Shown: positions 31,312 to 42,659 of the stretch, piece after piece | Numbering within the stretch: the stretch's first letter is position 1 | Layout of the letters: every line of letters begins with the position of its first letter | Assembly: GCA_028386065.3 (NCBI GenBank) | Contig: JAKUCV010000854.1 | Location: 62,001-126,000, forward strand | DNA: 64,000 nucleotides | Direction: 5' to 3' | Origin: Turnera subulata | Taxonomy: Eukaryota > Streptophyta > Magnoliopsida > Malpighiales > Passifloraceae | Program-made: the position numbers and the translations under genes | The notes under the pieces: generated by a model | What the model was told of the DNA's origin: nothing | The model's input: only the letters and a program-made list of their open reading frames with translations | The model's database searches: none

Positions 31312-34300
31312 TCACATCCTACGTAAACCTGTCAGTCCCATATGCTTAACAAAAGAAGCTGTAGAGATAGGTTTGGTGAATGAATCAGCTAACATGTCAC
31401 CAGTAGGAATGTACTCTATGTTCACTTCTTTACATGAAACCATGTCCCTAACATAATTGTATCTGATATCAATGTGTTTTGTCTTCCCATGGTACTTAGG
31501 GTCTTTAGTGTATGCAATAGCTGCTTGACTATCACAATAGACAGTCAATGGAGACACAGCCCCTTGCATAACACCTAAATGACTGAGAAAACGTCTCAGC
31601 CATACAGCCTCCTGTACCGCCGATGACAAGGCTACAAACTCTGCCTCCATCGTTGACAAGGCTATGCAAGACTGTTTCTTACTACTCCATGAGATAGCAC
31701 CATTGCTTAGTAAGAATACATAGCCGGAGGTAGACTTTCTCTGGTCTAAATCTCCTCCCCAATCGGCATCTGTATAAGCTTTCAAGCAGAACCCATCCCC
31801 TTGAAAACTTAAAGTATAGTCCATTGTGCCCTTCAAATACCGAAGTATTCTTTTGACTGCTGTCCAGTGCTCCCGCCCGGGATTGGATTGGTATCTACTT
31901 ACCATTCCAACAGCATAACAAATATCTGGTCTAGTACACAACATAGTGTACATTAGACTCCCGACAGCACTAGCATATGGCACATTAGCCATATGTTCCT
32001 TTTCTTCCCGAGTTTGGGGACACATCTGTTGGCTTAGATTATTGCCTTTGGCAATAGGTGTATTCATAGGCTTTGAATCCTGCATACGAAATCGTTCCAA
32101 AATTTTCTTGATGTAATGCTCTTGAGAAAGAGACAATAATCTTTTGGATCGATCTCTAAGGATCTTAACCCCTAGAATGTATGCAGCTTCACCCATGTCC
32201 TTCATCTCAAAGTTGGAGGACAACCAAGCCTTTATGGATACTAGGAAATCTTTATTATTTCCAGCCAACAGTATGTCGTCGACATAGAGTGACAAGACCA
32301 CAAAATGATCCCCAGATCTCTTAACATACACACAATGGTCCTCATCTATCATGACAAACATGAAGGATGTGATGGCTTCATGAAACCTTAAGTACCATTG
32401 TCTAGAAGATTGTTTGAGTCCATAAATGGATCTCATCAGCCTACACACTTTGTGTTCCTGGCCTTTTACAGCAAAACCCACAGGTTGTTGCATGTAAATT
32501 TCCTCTTCTAGATTTCCGTTAAGGAATGCTGTTTTTACATCCATCTGATGTAACTCGAGATCAAGATCTGCCACAATGGCTAAGATCAATCGAATAGATG
32601 CAAATCTCACAACAGGAGAGAAAGTTTCCTCATAATCTATCCCTTCCTGTTGTGTGTAACCCTTGGCTACTAGACGTGCCTTATATCTATCGATTGACCC
32701 ATCAGCATTTCGCTTGATTTTGAGAACCCACTTGTTCCCAATAGCCTTTCGTCCCTTCGGTAAATCTACCAATTCCCAAACATGGTTAGAATGCATGGAG
32801 CTAAGCTCTTCATCCATTGCTTTAATCCATTCTGTCTTGGCAATACAGGAGACAGCCTCATTGTAGCTTTTGGGTTCCTCTTCATCAAGAGGTTCTACAA
32901 TGAAGGCTTGCCGATGCACATCATCGACACCCTCGATCTCAAAGTGACGTCGTGGAACATTACCACGCTCACTTCTTCGAGGCTCTGGGTGTAGTGATGC
33001 AGTTCCACTACTGTCCAGATTACTCCCACTAGGATCAAGATTCTGATGTATGTCAGATTCACCAATACTCAATTGGCTTGCATCATCTTGTCCTGCCTGA
33101 TCACACATCTCAAAAAGAGATTGATCAGGTCCTGTATCACCTCTTCTTGGAAACTCATTCTCCAAGAAAGTCACATCTCGTGATTCAAATTCTGTATATC
33201 CTACACCCTCGTGTTCACCAATGAACACATAACCTTTAGAGTTTTCTGAATATCTTATGAAAATACTCTTACTTCCTCTAGGTCCCAATTTCCCATGTCT
33301 GTGGGAAGAGTTATGGGTATAAGCAGCACAGCCCCAAGGCTTTAGCCAACTTAAGTCAGGTTTCCTACCTGTCCATAACTCATAAGGTGTAGAAGCTACA
33401 GATTTTGAGGGCACTAGGTTCAGTACATGAGTGGCAGTTAAGAGTGCATCTCCCCAAAAGGAGACTGGCAACTTAGCCTGTGCCATCATGGATCTGACCA
33501 TCTCAAGAAGAGTTCTATTTCTTCTTTCTGCAACACCATTTTGTTGTGGAGTTCCAGGAATAGTTAGTTGCCTAAGAATTCCTTTTTCATCACATATTTG
33601 TTTGAACTGATCAGACAAATATTCACGGCCTCGGTCTGTCCTTAATGCCTTGATACGCTTATCAAGTTGATTTTCCACAAGGCTTATGAACTTTCTGAAA
33701 CAGTCCAACGCCTCAGATTTGTGGGAAATCAAATAGACATAACCGTAGCGCGTGAAATCATCAATGAAAGTGATGAAATAATAGGCACCATGCCTTGCCC
33801 TCACATTCATTGGACCACAGATGTCAGAATGTATTAACTGCAACGGTTGATCTGCTCTCGTTGCTTTTCTGAATGGTTTTCTTGCCATTTTTCCCGCAAG
33901 GCAGAACTCACACACAGGAAGTTCTACCTTGTCAATCGAGCCCATAAGGCCCTCTTTCGCGAGGCGATTCATTCTTTGCTGGCCCACATGGCCAAGCCTT
34001 GAATGCCACACGTTCACATCATCGTTCACATTACTGGAGGATGTAAAAAGGGAAAAATTGGATTTATTAGAAAAGTTTTCAACATCCAAAACAATAAGAC
34101 CATTCATCCAGAAACCAAAACCATAAAGTACAGTCCCATAGAACAAGTCCAAACCAACTTTATGAAAATTGAATAAGAAACCTTGTTTAGATAAAACAGA
34201 AACAGAAACAAGATTTCGCCGCATCTCTGGAACGTAGAGTACATCATGTAGGTCCAAAGTCTGACCACCAGTCAACCTCAGTTGGCAAGTGCCCAAACCT

Positions 34301-35343
34301 TTAACTTCCAGCTTGGAGTTATTTCCCACATGAATCCACTTCGATCCACTCGAAATACGACGATAGTCCACAAATGATCCTCGATCATTGCTTATGTGGT
34401 CTGTGGCCCCCGAATCTACAATCCACATGAAAGTTGATTCAGTTAATAAAGCAGAACTAGTAACAAAACTAGAACTGACAATATTATTGAAGGAACATAC
34501 CTTCTTGGGCTCTGTGCACTCAGCAGCAAAATGCCCCATTTGGCCACAGTTATAACATTTTAACTGGTTCTTGTTTTTGTTCTTTTTCTGTTGAGGGACT
34601 TTTCCTTCAACAGAAGGTTTCTTCTGAGCCTGCTTTGCCTTCTTTCTTTTCTTGTTCTTTTGACCCTTCTTGCGTTTATTATTCTTACTACCTTCAGCCA
34701 CAAAGGCATTGCTCTGAGGAGGTTCTTTAGAGGCCCCAAGGCGCTCTTCCTCAAGCTCCAAATGACGAACCACATCGTCAAAGGTAGTAATATTAAAGTT
34801 GTGGGTCAACTGGACTTTCATATAGTCCCAAGAACTCGGCAAAGAGCGGATGACAGCTTGAACCTTTTGTTCTTCAGTGAGTTCATGACCAGCATCACTT
34901 AACTCACTGATCATGTTTGACATATCCCTCAAATGTTGTCTCATATTGCGATTTGGATGCTTTTTATAGCTGTCAAACTTGACTGTCAACTGCCTCAGTT
35001 TGGTTAAGGACACACCACCAAACTTTGCCTTAAGGGCAGCCCAAATGTCCTTAGCACTCGACAACTTATTGTAAGTGCGCATAAGGTCATTTTCCATGCT
35101 ACTTAGCATGGTAATGCGGGCGAGAGAGTTCTTCCTCTTCCACACAAGGTAGAGGTCTCTCTCTCTCCTATGCTGGGCTGTGTTTCCTTCCTCAGGCTCA
35201 ACCATCTCGGTTTCCAGAGCATCGAGAACATCTTGTTCCTCCAGAACATACTGGATTTTCATGCTCCATACTTCATAATTGTCGCCATTGAGCTTCTCAT
35301 TTTTGTTTAGCTCAGCAACAATCCCTTTAGTGGAAGCAGCCAT
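31312..35343 (-). CDS. Copia-3 gag-pol polyprotein, uninterrupted
   Basis: A 1343-residue frame with all copia domains. Gag (DUF4219/UBN2-like, about residues 10-210) leads into a Lys-rich stretch and the zinc knuckle C263-x2-C266-x4-H271-x4-C276. The protease active site is D310-S-G. The integrase zinc region uses H447, H452, C478 and C481, and its catalytic triad is D507, D570 and E606, with the standard 35 residues between the last two. RT has QMDVKTAFLNG at 933-943 and YVDD at 1020-1023. RNase H carries D1192, E1233, D1271 and D1320. The chosen ATG follows an in-frame upstream stop and gives the normal gag start. All catalytic residues I can check are present, so the element may be competent. 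Copia-type polyproteins are cleaved by their own protease inside virus-like particles. Confidence 0.95.
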   Translation of the reverse strand: MAASTKGIVAELNKNEKLNGDNYEVWSMKIQYVLEEQDVLDALETEMVEPEEGNTAQHRRERDLYLVWKRKNSLARITMLSSMENDLMRTYNKLSSAKDIWAALKAKFGGVSLTKLRQLTVKFDSYKKHPNRNMRQHLRDMSNMISELSDAGHELTEEQKVQAVIRSLPSSWDYMKVQLTHNFNITTFDDVVRHLELEEERLGASKEPPQSNAFVAEGSKNNKRKKGQKNKKRKKAKQAQKKPSVEGKVPQQKKNKNKNQLKCYNCGQMGHFAAECTEPKKVCSFNNIVSSSFVTSSALLTESTFMWIVDSGATDHISNDRGSFVDYRRISSGSKWIHVGNNSKLEVKGLGTCQLRLTGGQTLDLHDVLYVPEMRRNLVSVSVLSKQGFLFNFHKVGLDLFYGTVLYGFGFWMNGLIVLDVENFSNKSNFSLFTSSSNVNDDVNVWHSRLGHVGQQRMNRLAKEGLMGSIDKVELPVCEFCLAGKMARKPFRKATRADQPLQLIHSDICGPMNVRARHGAYYFITFIDDFTRYGYVYLISHKSEALDCFRKFISLVENQLDKRIKALRTDRGREYLSDQFKQICDEKGILRQLTIPGTPQQNGVAERRNRTLLEMVRSMMAQAKLPVSFWGDALLTATHVLNLVPSKSVASTPYELWTGRKPDLSWLKPWGCAAYTHNSSHRHGKLGPRGSKSIFIRYSENSKGYVFIGEHEGVGYTEFESRDVTFLENEFPRRGDTGPDQSLFEMCDQAGQDDASQLSIGESDIHQNLDPSGSNLDSSGTASLHPEPRRSERGNVPRRHFEIEGVDDVHRQAFIVEPLDEEEPKSYNEAVSCIAKTEWIKAMDEELSSMHSNHVWELVDLPKGRKAIGNKWVLKIKRNADGSIDRYKARLVAKGYTQQEGIDYEETFSPVVRFASIRLILAIVADLDLELHQMDVKTAFLNGNLEEEIYMQQPVGFAVKGQEHKVCRLMRSIYGLKQSSRQWYLRFHEAITSFMFVMIDEDHCVYVKRSGDHFVVLSLYVDDILLAGNNKDFLVSIKAWLSSNFEMKDMGEAAYILGVKILRDRSKRLLSLSQEHYIKKILERFRMQDSKPMNTPIAKGNNLSQQMCPQTREEKEHMANVPYASAVGSLMYTMLCTRPDICYAVGMVSRYQSNPGREHWTAVKRILRYLKGTMDYTLSFQGDGFCLKAYTDADWGGDLDQRKSTSGYVFLLSNGAISWSSKKQSCIALSTMEAEFVALSSAVQEAVWLRRFLSHLGVMQGAVSPLTVYCDSQAAIAYTKDPKYHGKTKHIDIRYNYVRDMVSCKEVNIEYIPTGDMLADSFTKPISTASFVKHMGLTGLRRM

Positions 35344-37302
35344 CTACAAGTCACAATTAATTAGCCAATTGTACATCGATAAATAACACAATCAATTCAT
35401 GTAAAAATCCACACAGGATTAAATGCCTCATCATGTATACAAGGACAATATGCTTTACATTAAATATAATAAATAACTAACATTTTTCCTAAGCATAAAA
35501 TCGAATACCCATCAAAGTGCATCATCATCTATGCCTAGAAAAATAAATAACTATTTCAAAAATATTTATTCATATAAAGCATTCACTCCCACTAAAATAA
35601 ATACTCCAAATTTATTCAAAGTGAGAATTAAAATAATTAACACATAATTATTTTCATAATTGAATGTCATCACCCATTTATTACCAACACAAAGTTAGAT
35701 AATAATAACAATCAATTATGCTAAATTAAAAAAAACTTTATGTGCACAAATACATAATTAACAAATAATTCAATCATGCACATCTTTTTTTTTTAATTTG
35801 AATTTAACACATAGTTAAATTATTTAACACATAGTTAAATGAACAATGAACCCAAAAGAACACTAAGTCCAAATAGATAATCAGGCCAAAAATGATTACT
35901 TAATCCAAAATAACCCAATTAATCCAACCCAGACGAGCCCAACAAAATAGGCCCATCATGCCAAACAAGTTGGCTTAAAACCCGCGGGTCCAGAAACCAA
36001 CCTAGTGAGCCAAAAGAATCGGCCCAAACCCGCAGACCAAGTAGCCTGTCCAGTGAGCCCAACACATGAGCCCATGGACAGGCTCAACCCGATAAGCCCA
36101 TCCCATTTTCCCCTATTTTTCATTTCCAAAGAAAACAGAAAAAAATAGGTGTGAGGCAGACCCGAGGCATCATCTCCTTCACAAAGAAGGAGGCCTCGCC
36201 GGAGCCACGCCGTCCGCCGCCGGAGAAGACAGCCCCGGCCACCACGAAGGACGCCACTGCCGCCATCATCCATGACGACGGAGGCCGCAGTAGCAGATCG
36301 AGGCGGGAGCAGCAACCACAAAGGCCGCCGCTCGAACCACCACGACCCGCTCCTGCTCGACCTCCCGGCGACGACTTCTCCGTCCAGATCCCCCATCTCC
36401 AGCTTCGGCCCGCGGCTCGCATACCACACAGGGAGGAGCTGTGGCCGTCGCCGAAGACGACGAAGGTGGAGAGGGGCCTCGCAGCACACAGCCACGCTCG
36501 GGAGAAACCGCGGCCTCCTCTGCCTCCACGCCGCCGACTAGAGGGAGCACGACCACTGCCGCCGCGTGGGACTGGTGGACGCAGCGACGTACGCCGTCCC
36601 AACCGCCACCACGAGCAGCTGTCGCCGCTTCCTGGGCAGACTAGAACCCACCAAACACATGGTGGTTCTGGGCAGACCCAGATTTGGATGTTTCGGGTCC
36701 AAGGGGTTCACGGTTCAAACAACAATCCAGCATGGTTTTTCAATTAACAACATGTACAACCCCAAATCTAATCATCATCATGTACCGAAAATTAATTGGC
36801 ATGCATAAAACTTACTGTTTTATCATATTCAAATAAAAAGGGTACAGGCATGGCATCTCTAAAACACGTCGTTAATGGCATACCAGGTGGATGTATCAAC
36901 AATTGAATATTTCTTTATCATGGCATCTAAACATGTCGTTCTGGCATACCACATACACATAGTTTATCGATTAAATGGTATAAAAGTATGTTATACAGCA
37001 TGGCATAGCAAATTACCCAGATTAATAATTGTATATGCACATAGCATATTAATCGCATACTTGGTACATGGTATACAACAGAACATGTTGGCACATATAG
37101 CATTGAACCATGGCATCACATAGAAAGACATGGCATACCGATTCTCAATGGCATCGATTAACGTGATATAATATGGCATATGGCTAACAAACATACAATT
37201 GACAAAGCAGTTTGTTTCTTAGGTCGCATGCCATATTTTCTATCGATTATCCTTTTAAATCTCATGCCAGTAGAACAACATCATAATAGGAATTACAACC
37301 TA
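35344..37302 (-). other. Copia-3 leader: AT-rich, GC-rich and TGGCATA-rich blocks
   Basis: About 2 kb between the primer-binding site and gag without a credible gene. It has three blocks: 36840-37230 with about a dozen ATGGCAT/GGCATACC words; 36150-36650, strongly GC-rich, with open frames on both strands that are Arg/Pro/Gly-rich and look like compositional artefacts; and 35344-36120, AT-rich with many GGCCCA/GCCCAA words. The same block order occurs in front of the mosaic Copia-2. Confidence 0.7.
36845..37235. repeat. ATGGCAT/GGCATACC word cluster in the Copia-3 leader
   Basis: ATGGCAT-like words occur near 36848, 36877, 36919, 36942, 36999, 37110, 37130, 37148 and 37172, plus GCATGCCATA near 37227 in the reverse sense. 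Spacing is irregular. CATGGCATACC and relatives suggest a decayed short tandem repeat. Confidence 0.7.
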
Positions 37303-37316
37303 GGCTCCGCTACCAA
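37303..37316 (-). promoter_or_regulatory. Copia-3 primer-binding site
   Basis: On the - strand TTGGTAGCGGAGCC starts directly at the 5' LTR end. It contains the same TGGTAGCGGAGC core as Copia-1, Copia-2 and the LARD. Confidence 0.8.
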
Positions 37317-37831
37317 TGTTGGAATTTTTATGGATCATATTTAACAAATAAATATGTGCACAGCGGAAATTATTAAATAGAATTTAGAACAGCAACCTTC
37401 TAAATTCAATGGAGCCTATAGATGATTAATTCCTGCCTTTTCTGCCTTCTTCAATGTCCACAGCAGTTGATCTGGGGTTTAATCACTAGGAAGAAACCCA
37501 CTGATCACAACCTAAATGCCTATGTGTTTATTTCTTTTCAGTGAGGGTTCTTTGATTATCTGGGAACAGGGTAGTGTCTCTTGTCTCACGTTAGAAACAT
37601 TCAGTCTCTTCTTTTTCTCTCCTCAAGACCCAATACACAACTCTTGTATTTATAACAGAGTTTGGGACTTTTGAAACACTGTGGAGATAATACCTATATT
37701 ATCTCCACACCCTTTAAATCCTCACTCTATCTGTTACCCATAACAGACTAGGATTTGAATTACACCAGATAAACCCATCCAGATGAGATCTTATCACTAA
37801 AGATCCCCATCATGGGTGTCATTATCCAATA
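37317..37831 (-). repeat. Copia-3 5' LTR (right)
   Basis: A 515-bp LTR nearly identical to 29721-30234. The TATA box on the - strand lies at about 37643-37656. The TSD ACTTA follows at 37832. Confidence 0.93.
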
Positions 37832-37836
37832 ACTTA

Positions 37837-38520
37837 AATAAAATAATTGTGTAGAGTTGTCAAGGTGCGGGTAGTGCCAAATTTTGCATGTCAGTTATAG
37901 AGTTGGTACGCTCTCACAATCCCAGTATCCTGGTACTTTTGGAGACATGGGTTGAGTTTGCGAGGGTGGCAAATTTTTTTCAAGCTTTAAATTTTGATGG
38001 TTATGCTTTTGTTAACCCCATTGACTTTTCAGGTGGAATTTGGGTACTTTGGCAACAAAATATGGTCATGGTGGACATTCTCAATAGTGAACGGTAGTTT
38101 GTTCATATGTCAATTCATGCACCAGCTGCTCTCCCATGGTTTTTTACGTTTAATTTATGCCAGTCCTAGGGCAGCTATGAGGGAACTCTATGGCATGCCC
38201 TGAGCCAAATCGCATCCACCATGTCTCACCCTTGGCTCTTAGCAGGAGATTTTAACGTCATAGCTAATCCTGCAGAACGCCAGAGGGTCCCCATTTCCAG
38301 TTCTCCTGTTAGTAGGAAATTTGTTAATTTTATTGACCACTGTAATCTCTTGCATCTTGGTTTTTCAGGTTTCATTTTTACATGGGAGAGAGGAAGGGCC
38401 AGGAAGCGTTTGGATCGAGCGTTATCCAACTCAGCAAGGCGTGTGGCTTTCCCTGATGCTTCTATACTTACATCTCCCACGGACCAAAGCAGATCACTCG
38501 CCTCTTGTTGTTAATCTAAC
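37837..38520 (+). pseudogene. LINE-2 ORF2 endonuclease domain
   Basis: Endonuclease/exonuclease/phosphatase domain in pieces: SVIELVRSHNPSILVLLET (the metal-binding Glu in LLET), GFSGGIWVLW-like text (DFSGGIWVLW), then WLLAGDFNVIANP with the catalytic Asp-Asn pair, and FTWERGRARKRLDRAL. Stops at 38095 and near 38200 separate the pieces. The domain nicks target DNA in functional L1-type elements. Confidence 0.85.
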
Positions 38521-40411
38521 TAATTCATACCTCAGGGCAGGCAAAAACCTTTTTGGTACCATGTCGCCTGGACTACGCACAAGAATTTTCGGGAGCTCAT
38601 TGCAGGCAGTTGGAAGTCTGACCACCCGCTCACCTCCACCACAGCGCACCTTGCGCATACTCTTGGTATATGGAACCGAAAGGTCTTTGGTAATATTTTG
38701 TAGAAGAAAACTAAACATCTTCGACGTATTGCCAGGGATTCAGCGAGCCAAAGATACAGGGTGGTGTAGCTCTTCCATGGTAGTACTTCGAAAGCAACTC
38801 AAGGAGGAATATGATAATGTCCTACTTCAGGAGGAGCCCCTTCGGTACTAGAAGTCTAGGAGTAAGTGGATTCAGTATGGTGACAGGAACACTTCCTATT
38901 TCCATACATCTACTATCATTGGCCACCAAAGGAACCGCATTTATGGGCTTAAAATTGGTAATTATTGGTGCTTTGATCAGCCTTCTTTGTGTGAAGCTGC
39001 TATAGACTATTTCAGTGACTTATTTGCTTTAGAGACTACGACTGTACCTACCTATGCTTGGCGAGGGGAATTCCCACCCATTCCCAGCCTCTCTGGCCTC
39101 CCTTTACCTCCCTACCCTAGTAGACGAAGTGCATAAGGCTTTGAAGGATATGAAGCCATATAAAGCTCCAGCCGTGGATGGCTTTCCAACAGTCTTTTCC
39201 AACAACGCTGGGACATTGTTAAGGACAGCTTGGTTGGGTTTGTTAATACTGCACTTCAGCAAGGTACTATTGGCATATCCATGAACAGGACTCTGTTGGT
39301 CCTCATCCTAAAAATATCCTCTCATGAGCTTTTTTCACAGTTTCACTCGATTAGTTTATGCAATGTTACATAAAAACTTCTTGCTAAGGTTATTATCAAT
39401 CGCCTTAAATCTTTGATGAGTTCTCTTGTACTTCCATTTCAGTCCTTCTTTGTTCCAGGTAGACAGATTATGGATAATGTCATTGTAGTACAGGAAGTGA
39501 TCCACTCCATGCACATCAAGAAGGACGGAAAGAAGTATATGGCGTTCAAGAATGAACTGGAGAAGGCCTATGATACGATCCGATGGGATTTTGTCCAAGA
39601 TACTCTTCACGACCTTGGGCTACCGTCTGACTTCGTTAACCTCATTCTCTGCTGTATTTTCTCCAGTTCCAAGCAAGTCCTTTAGAATGGCGAGATGACA
39701 AGAGTCTTCAGGCCCTCTTGTGGGCTTCAACAGGGAGATCCTCTTTCTTCTTGTCTAGAAAGACTATCACAATATAATTGTGCTAAAGTTGATTCTCATA
39801 CTTGGCAACCCTTTAAACCTAAGAGTCATAGCCCTCCCGTCTCTCATATTTTCTTTGCTGACGATCTTGTTCTCTTTGCAGAATTGTCTGTGGAGCAAGC
39901 TCTTGTAGTGACATAATGTTTGGAGGATTTTTGCATTAGTTCGGGACAGCGTATTAGCCGGCCTAAGTCTTATATCTATTTCTCTAAGAATGTATCTAAT
40001 AGCCTGGCAACTACTATTAGCCAGACCTGTGGTACCCCTCAGACACATAATCTAGGGAAGTACCTGGGCATCCCTCTTATTCATGGCAGGACAAGCACTA
40101 GTCTATTTCGGGATATTACTAATAAGATTGAGGAGGAACTTCAGAGCTGGAAAATTCAAACTCTTTCTTTTGCAGGCAGGCTTACACTAACCAAGTCTAT
40201 TTTGCAGGCTATTCGCTCTTACTCTATGCAAATGCTTTCACTTCCAGCATTAATCTGTGATGAGGCAGATAAAGGATCTCGCCAATTCCTATGGGTTCAA
40301 CGAAGGACAATAAGAAGCCATCGCTTGTTATTTGGGAGAGAGTCTGTGAACCAAAAGACAAGGGAGGGCTGGGTCTGCGGAATATGCACCAAGCGAATGA
40401 GGCTTAACTAA
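38521..40411 (+). pseudogene. LINE-2 ORF2 reverse transcriptase domain
   Basis: Broken RT in several frames: KPYKAPAVDGFP (about 39150-39200), SFFVPGRQIMDNVIVVQEVIHSM, KAYDTIRWDF, a FRPSCGLQQGDPLS block, the catalytic box HIFFADDLVLF (FADD at 39854-39865), and the thumb (ISRPKSYIYFS, KYLGIPLIHGR, LQSWKIQTLSFAGRLTLTKS). At least five frameshifts or stops occur. A Phe-Ala-Asp-Asp box is normal for LINEs. Confidence 0.87.
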
Positions 40412-41935
40412 TTAAGCTTGCCTGCAAGTTTTTTACTAGTCTTGATCTTCTTTGGATTAGGTTGTTGAAATCCAAGTATGGGGCCGGGACCTATTTCCTT
40501 CCCAAGATGGTTTATGGGAGACGAAGCTCACATGTCTGGAGTGTCATCTGTAAGGCTTGGCCCACACTACAAAAGGGCACCTTTTGGCTGGTGGGAAATG
40601 GGGCTAACATGTGTTTTTGGACTGGCAACTAGCTGGGTGGCAGTGGGGATCCCCAATCCCAAGCCCTTCACCCCATCCCCACGGAGCATCTTCATAGAAC
40701 TGTAGCTTCCTACGTTACTCCCTATGGCGATTGTGACTTTGCAGCCCTAAGATTACCTTCTCCCTACCTGTTTGGGGGTTCTGGCCCTCTCTCCAGTCCC
40801 TCTTTCCACTAGTGATGATGATGTACCGATTTGGGAGCACACCAGTTCAGGGGAATGCACTATTAAGACGGCGTATTAGCTTGTTCATAGTGCACAACCT
40901 ACATTACACTCTGACCTTTGGAAGGCTCTATGGAGAAGGAAAGGCCTCCCGAGAATTAGAACTTTTCTGTGGCAACTGGCTCATGATGCTTCACTAACTA
41001 ACGCAACCAGGGTGCATCGTCACATGGCTTCTGATGCTACCTGCCCACGTTGTCTCCAGGACTCGGAATCAAGACTTCACACTCTGCATGACTGCACCTT
41101 TGCCCATTCTGTTTGGAAGTTACTTTTCCATCCTAATGCTTGGTCCTCTTCTTTTGAAGGTGGGTCTACTGTGGAGTGGATCACCACAGCACTTAAGCCG
41201 CCTACAGAGTGCGCTTCCCGATGCCATTGGAACCTCTTGTTTGGTGTTGGGCATGGATCCTTTGGAAGTCTCGGAATGAACTGGTGTTTCAGAATCTGGC
41301 TGGACAGGAAAACCCATCAAGCTTAGTGAAGCGTATCCTGACATATACTTATCAAGTGTGGCGTGAGAAGACTCTGTCATCGTCAACTAATTTGGTCACT
41401 CCCAGGCGCAAGATTTTTGTTGGGTGGAAGCCCCTTGATGCTGGATGGATGAAGATTAATACAGATGGAGCTGTTTGCTGCCGCTCGGGTCGTGTAGGTG
41501 GAGGTGGTGTGTTTTTCTCTTCGGAAGGAAAATGGAGATTGGGGTTTTACTCATCGACTCCAACCCTGTACTCCATTTGTAGCTGAGTTATGGGCTGTCT
41601 ATGATGGCCTCTGTCTTGCATGGAGTTCCCAATTTCCTAGGGTCGAATTCGAGGTTGAAAGCCAAGAGGTCGTCTCTCTCCTTACCCCTAGTGCACCTTC
41701 TCGCATTGATAGAGTTCCTTTGATGGAGTGTGTTCGTGAGATGCTAAACCGACCTTGGACCGTCATTATCCACCATGGATGTCGGGAGGCTAACTTAGTA
41801 GCTAACTTGCTAGATAAAACCAATCTCTCCCTTGACTATGCATCAGTTCCACTTCATACACCTCCAGAACACTGTATGAACCAGCTTTTGCTGGATGCCT
41901 CTGGGGCGCAAGTTTTGCACGAATTTTTGATGTAA
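40412..41935 (+). pseudogene. LINE-2 ORF2 zinc-binding and RNase H domains
   Basis: The zinc-binding part is seen around 41012-41100 (CPRCLQDSESRLHTLHDCTFAHSVW), then the linker WILWKSRNELVFQN. RNase H follows: WMKINTDGAVC (catalytic Asp), a frameshift near 41560, AELWAVYDGLCLAW (catalytic Glu), FEVESQEVV and CREANLVANLLDKT. The third and fourth acidic positions look substituted. The stop at 41933-41935 is followed within 26 bp by the A tail. Confidence 0.85.
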
Positions 41936-41970
41936 TCTACTTTACTTTTCTTCCTATACCAAAAAAAAAA

Positions 41971-42659
41971 TCATAATACAATTTAATGCGAAAATTCCTT
42001 TTTATATGAGGAAACACTAAGCAAAGGTCTTAGCTTCACAACCAGATAGTTTTCCATACCTAGCCTAGAATAATAATTTTTATAATTACTGTTAATTATG
42101 ATTGGCATTGTTTTCTTCTGTATTTTTATTTTTTCCATTTATCAATAGATTGACATCATGATAAATTTTAGAGGAGATATTTTCTTTTCTTATTCTATTC
42201 GAGATCGAAGGTGAGCCTCAAGTCCCACCCTCTTAAATTAATTCTTTCAACTTCCATCCGTGCGCAAAAAAATTCCAAATTGAAAACACATCAATATATT
42301 TTTTTAATAATGAAAAATTGCTTTATTTTGGCAGAGAGCTACATGACAAATTTACAACTAACTTCTACCACAGATTTTCGATTGAAACATGGGAAATTAT
42401 TAAGACAAATTGTTGAAAAAAAAATAAACTAACAAATGACATCAAATTTTTGTCATTCACCAAAGAGGAAGTATCTGTCTAATATTTCTTCATTTATAGT
42501 TCTTTTCCTTTTGAGCTTTCCTTGTAGATCTTTTCCTTCTCATCCTCAAGACTACCAACCAACTCAATATATTGTCAGGAGTCATTGATCTTTACTTTGT
42601 GATGGGCCATGACAATAGAATGTACTCGCTTGATTCTTGCCCATGGTTGCCAACCTAGA
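41971..42659. other. Unannotated AT-rich DNA
   Basis: Between the LINE-2 tail and repeat X. Only short frames of no recognisable content. No motif seen. Confidence 0.5.

Larger units (their letters stand above)
29721..37831 (-). mobile_element. Copia-3: apparently intact Ty1/copia retrotransposon in LINE-2
   Basis: Two LTRs of 514 and 515 bp, flanked by the perfect TSD ACTTA (29716-29720 and 37832-37836). The element is on the - strand: 5' LTR at right, primer-binding site, a leader of about 2 kb, one uninterrupted 1343-residue gag-pol frame, about 1 kb of noncoding sequence, polypurine tract and 3' LTR. By eye the LTRs differ at about seven substitutions and one indel, about 1.4 %, so it is the youngest autonomous-looking element here. 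One LTR end reads CCAATA where the partner end would predict CCAACA. Confidence 0.95.
28851..41970 (+). mobile_element. LINE-2: L1-type non-LTR retrotransposon, 5' part missing, split by Copia-3
   Basis: LINE sequence runs 28851-29720, is interrupted by Copia-3 and its TSD, and resumes at 37837 to an A10 tail at 41961-41970. It holds the ORF1 tail, endonuclease, reverse transcriptase with FADD, zinc-binding domain and RNase H in the right order. The 5' UTR and ORF1 head are absent because the Gypsy-1 LTR abuts at 28850. Numerous stops and frameshifts make it a pseudo-element. It is the same general family as LINE-1 and very close to the fragment at 63439. Confidence 0.87.

Noticed and set aside
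36120..36747. Several overlapping frames of 80-198 residues in the Copia-3 leader
   Set aside because: Open on both strands in a GC-rich block with Arg/Pro/Gly bias; no domain and no consistent start.
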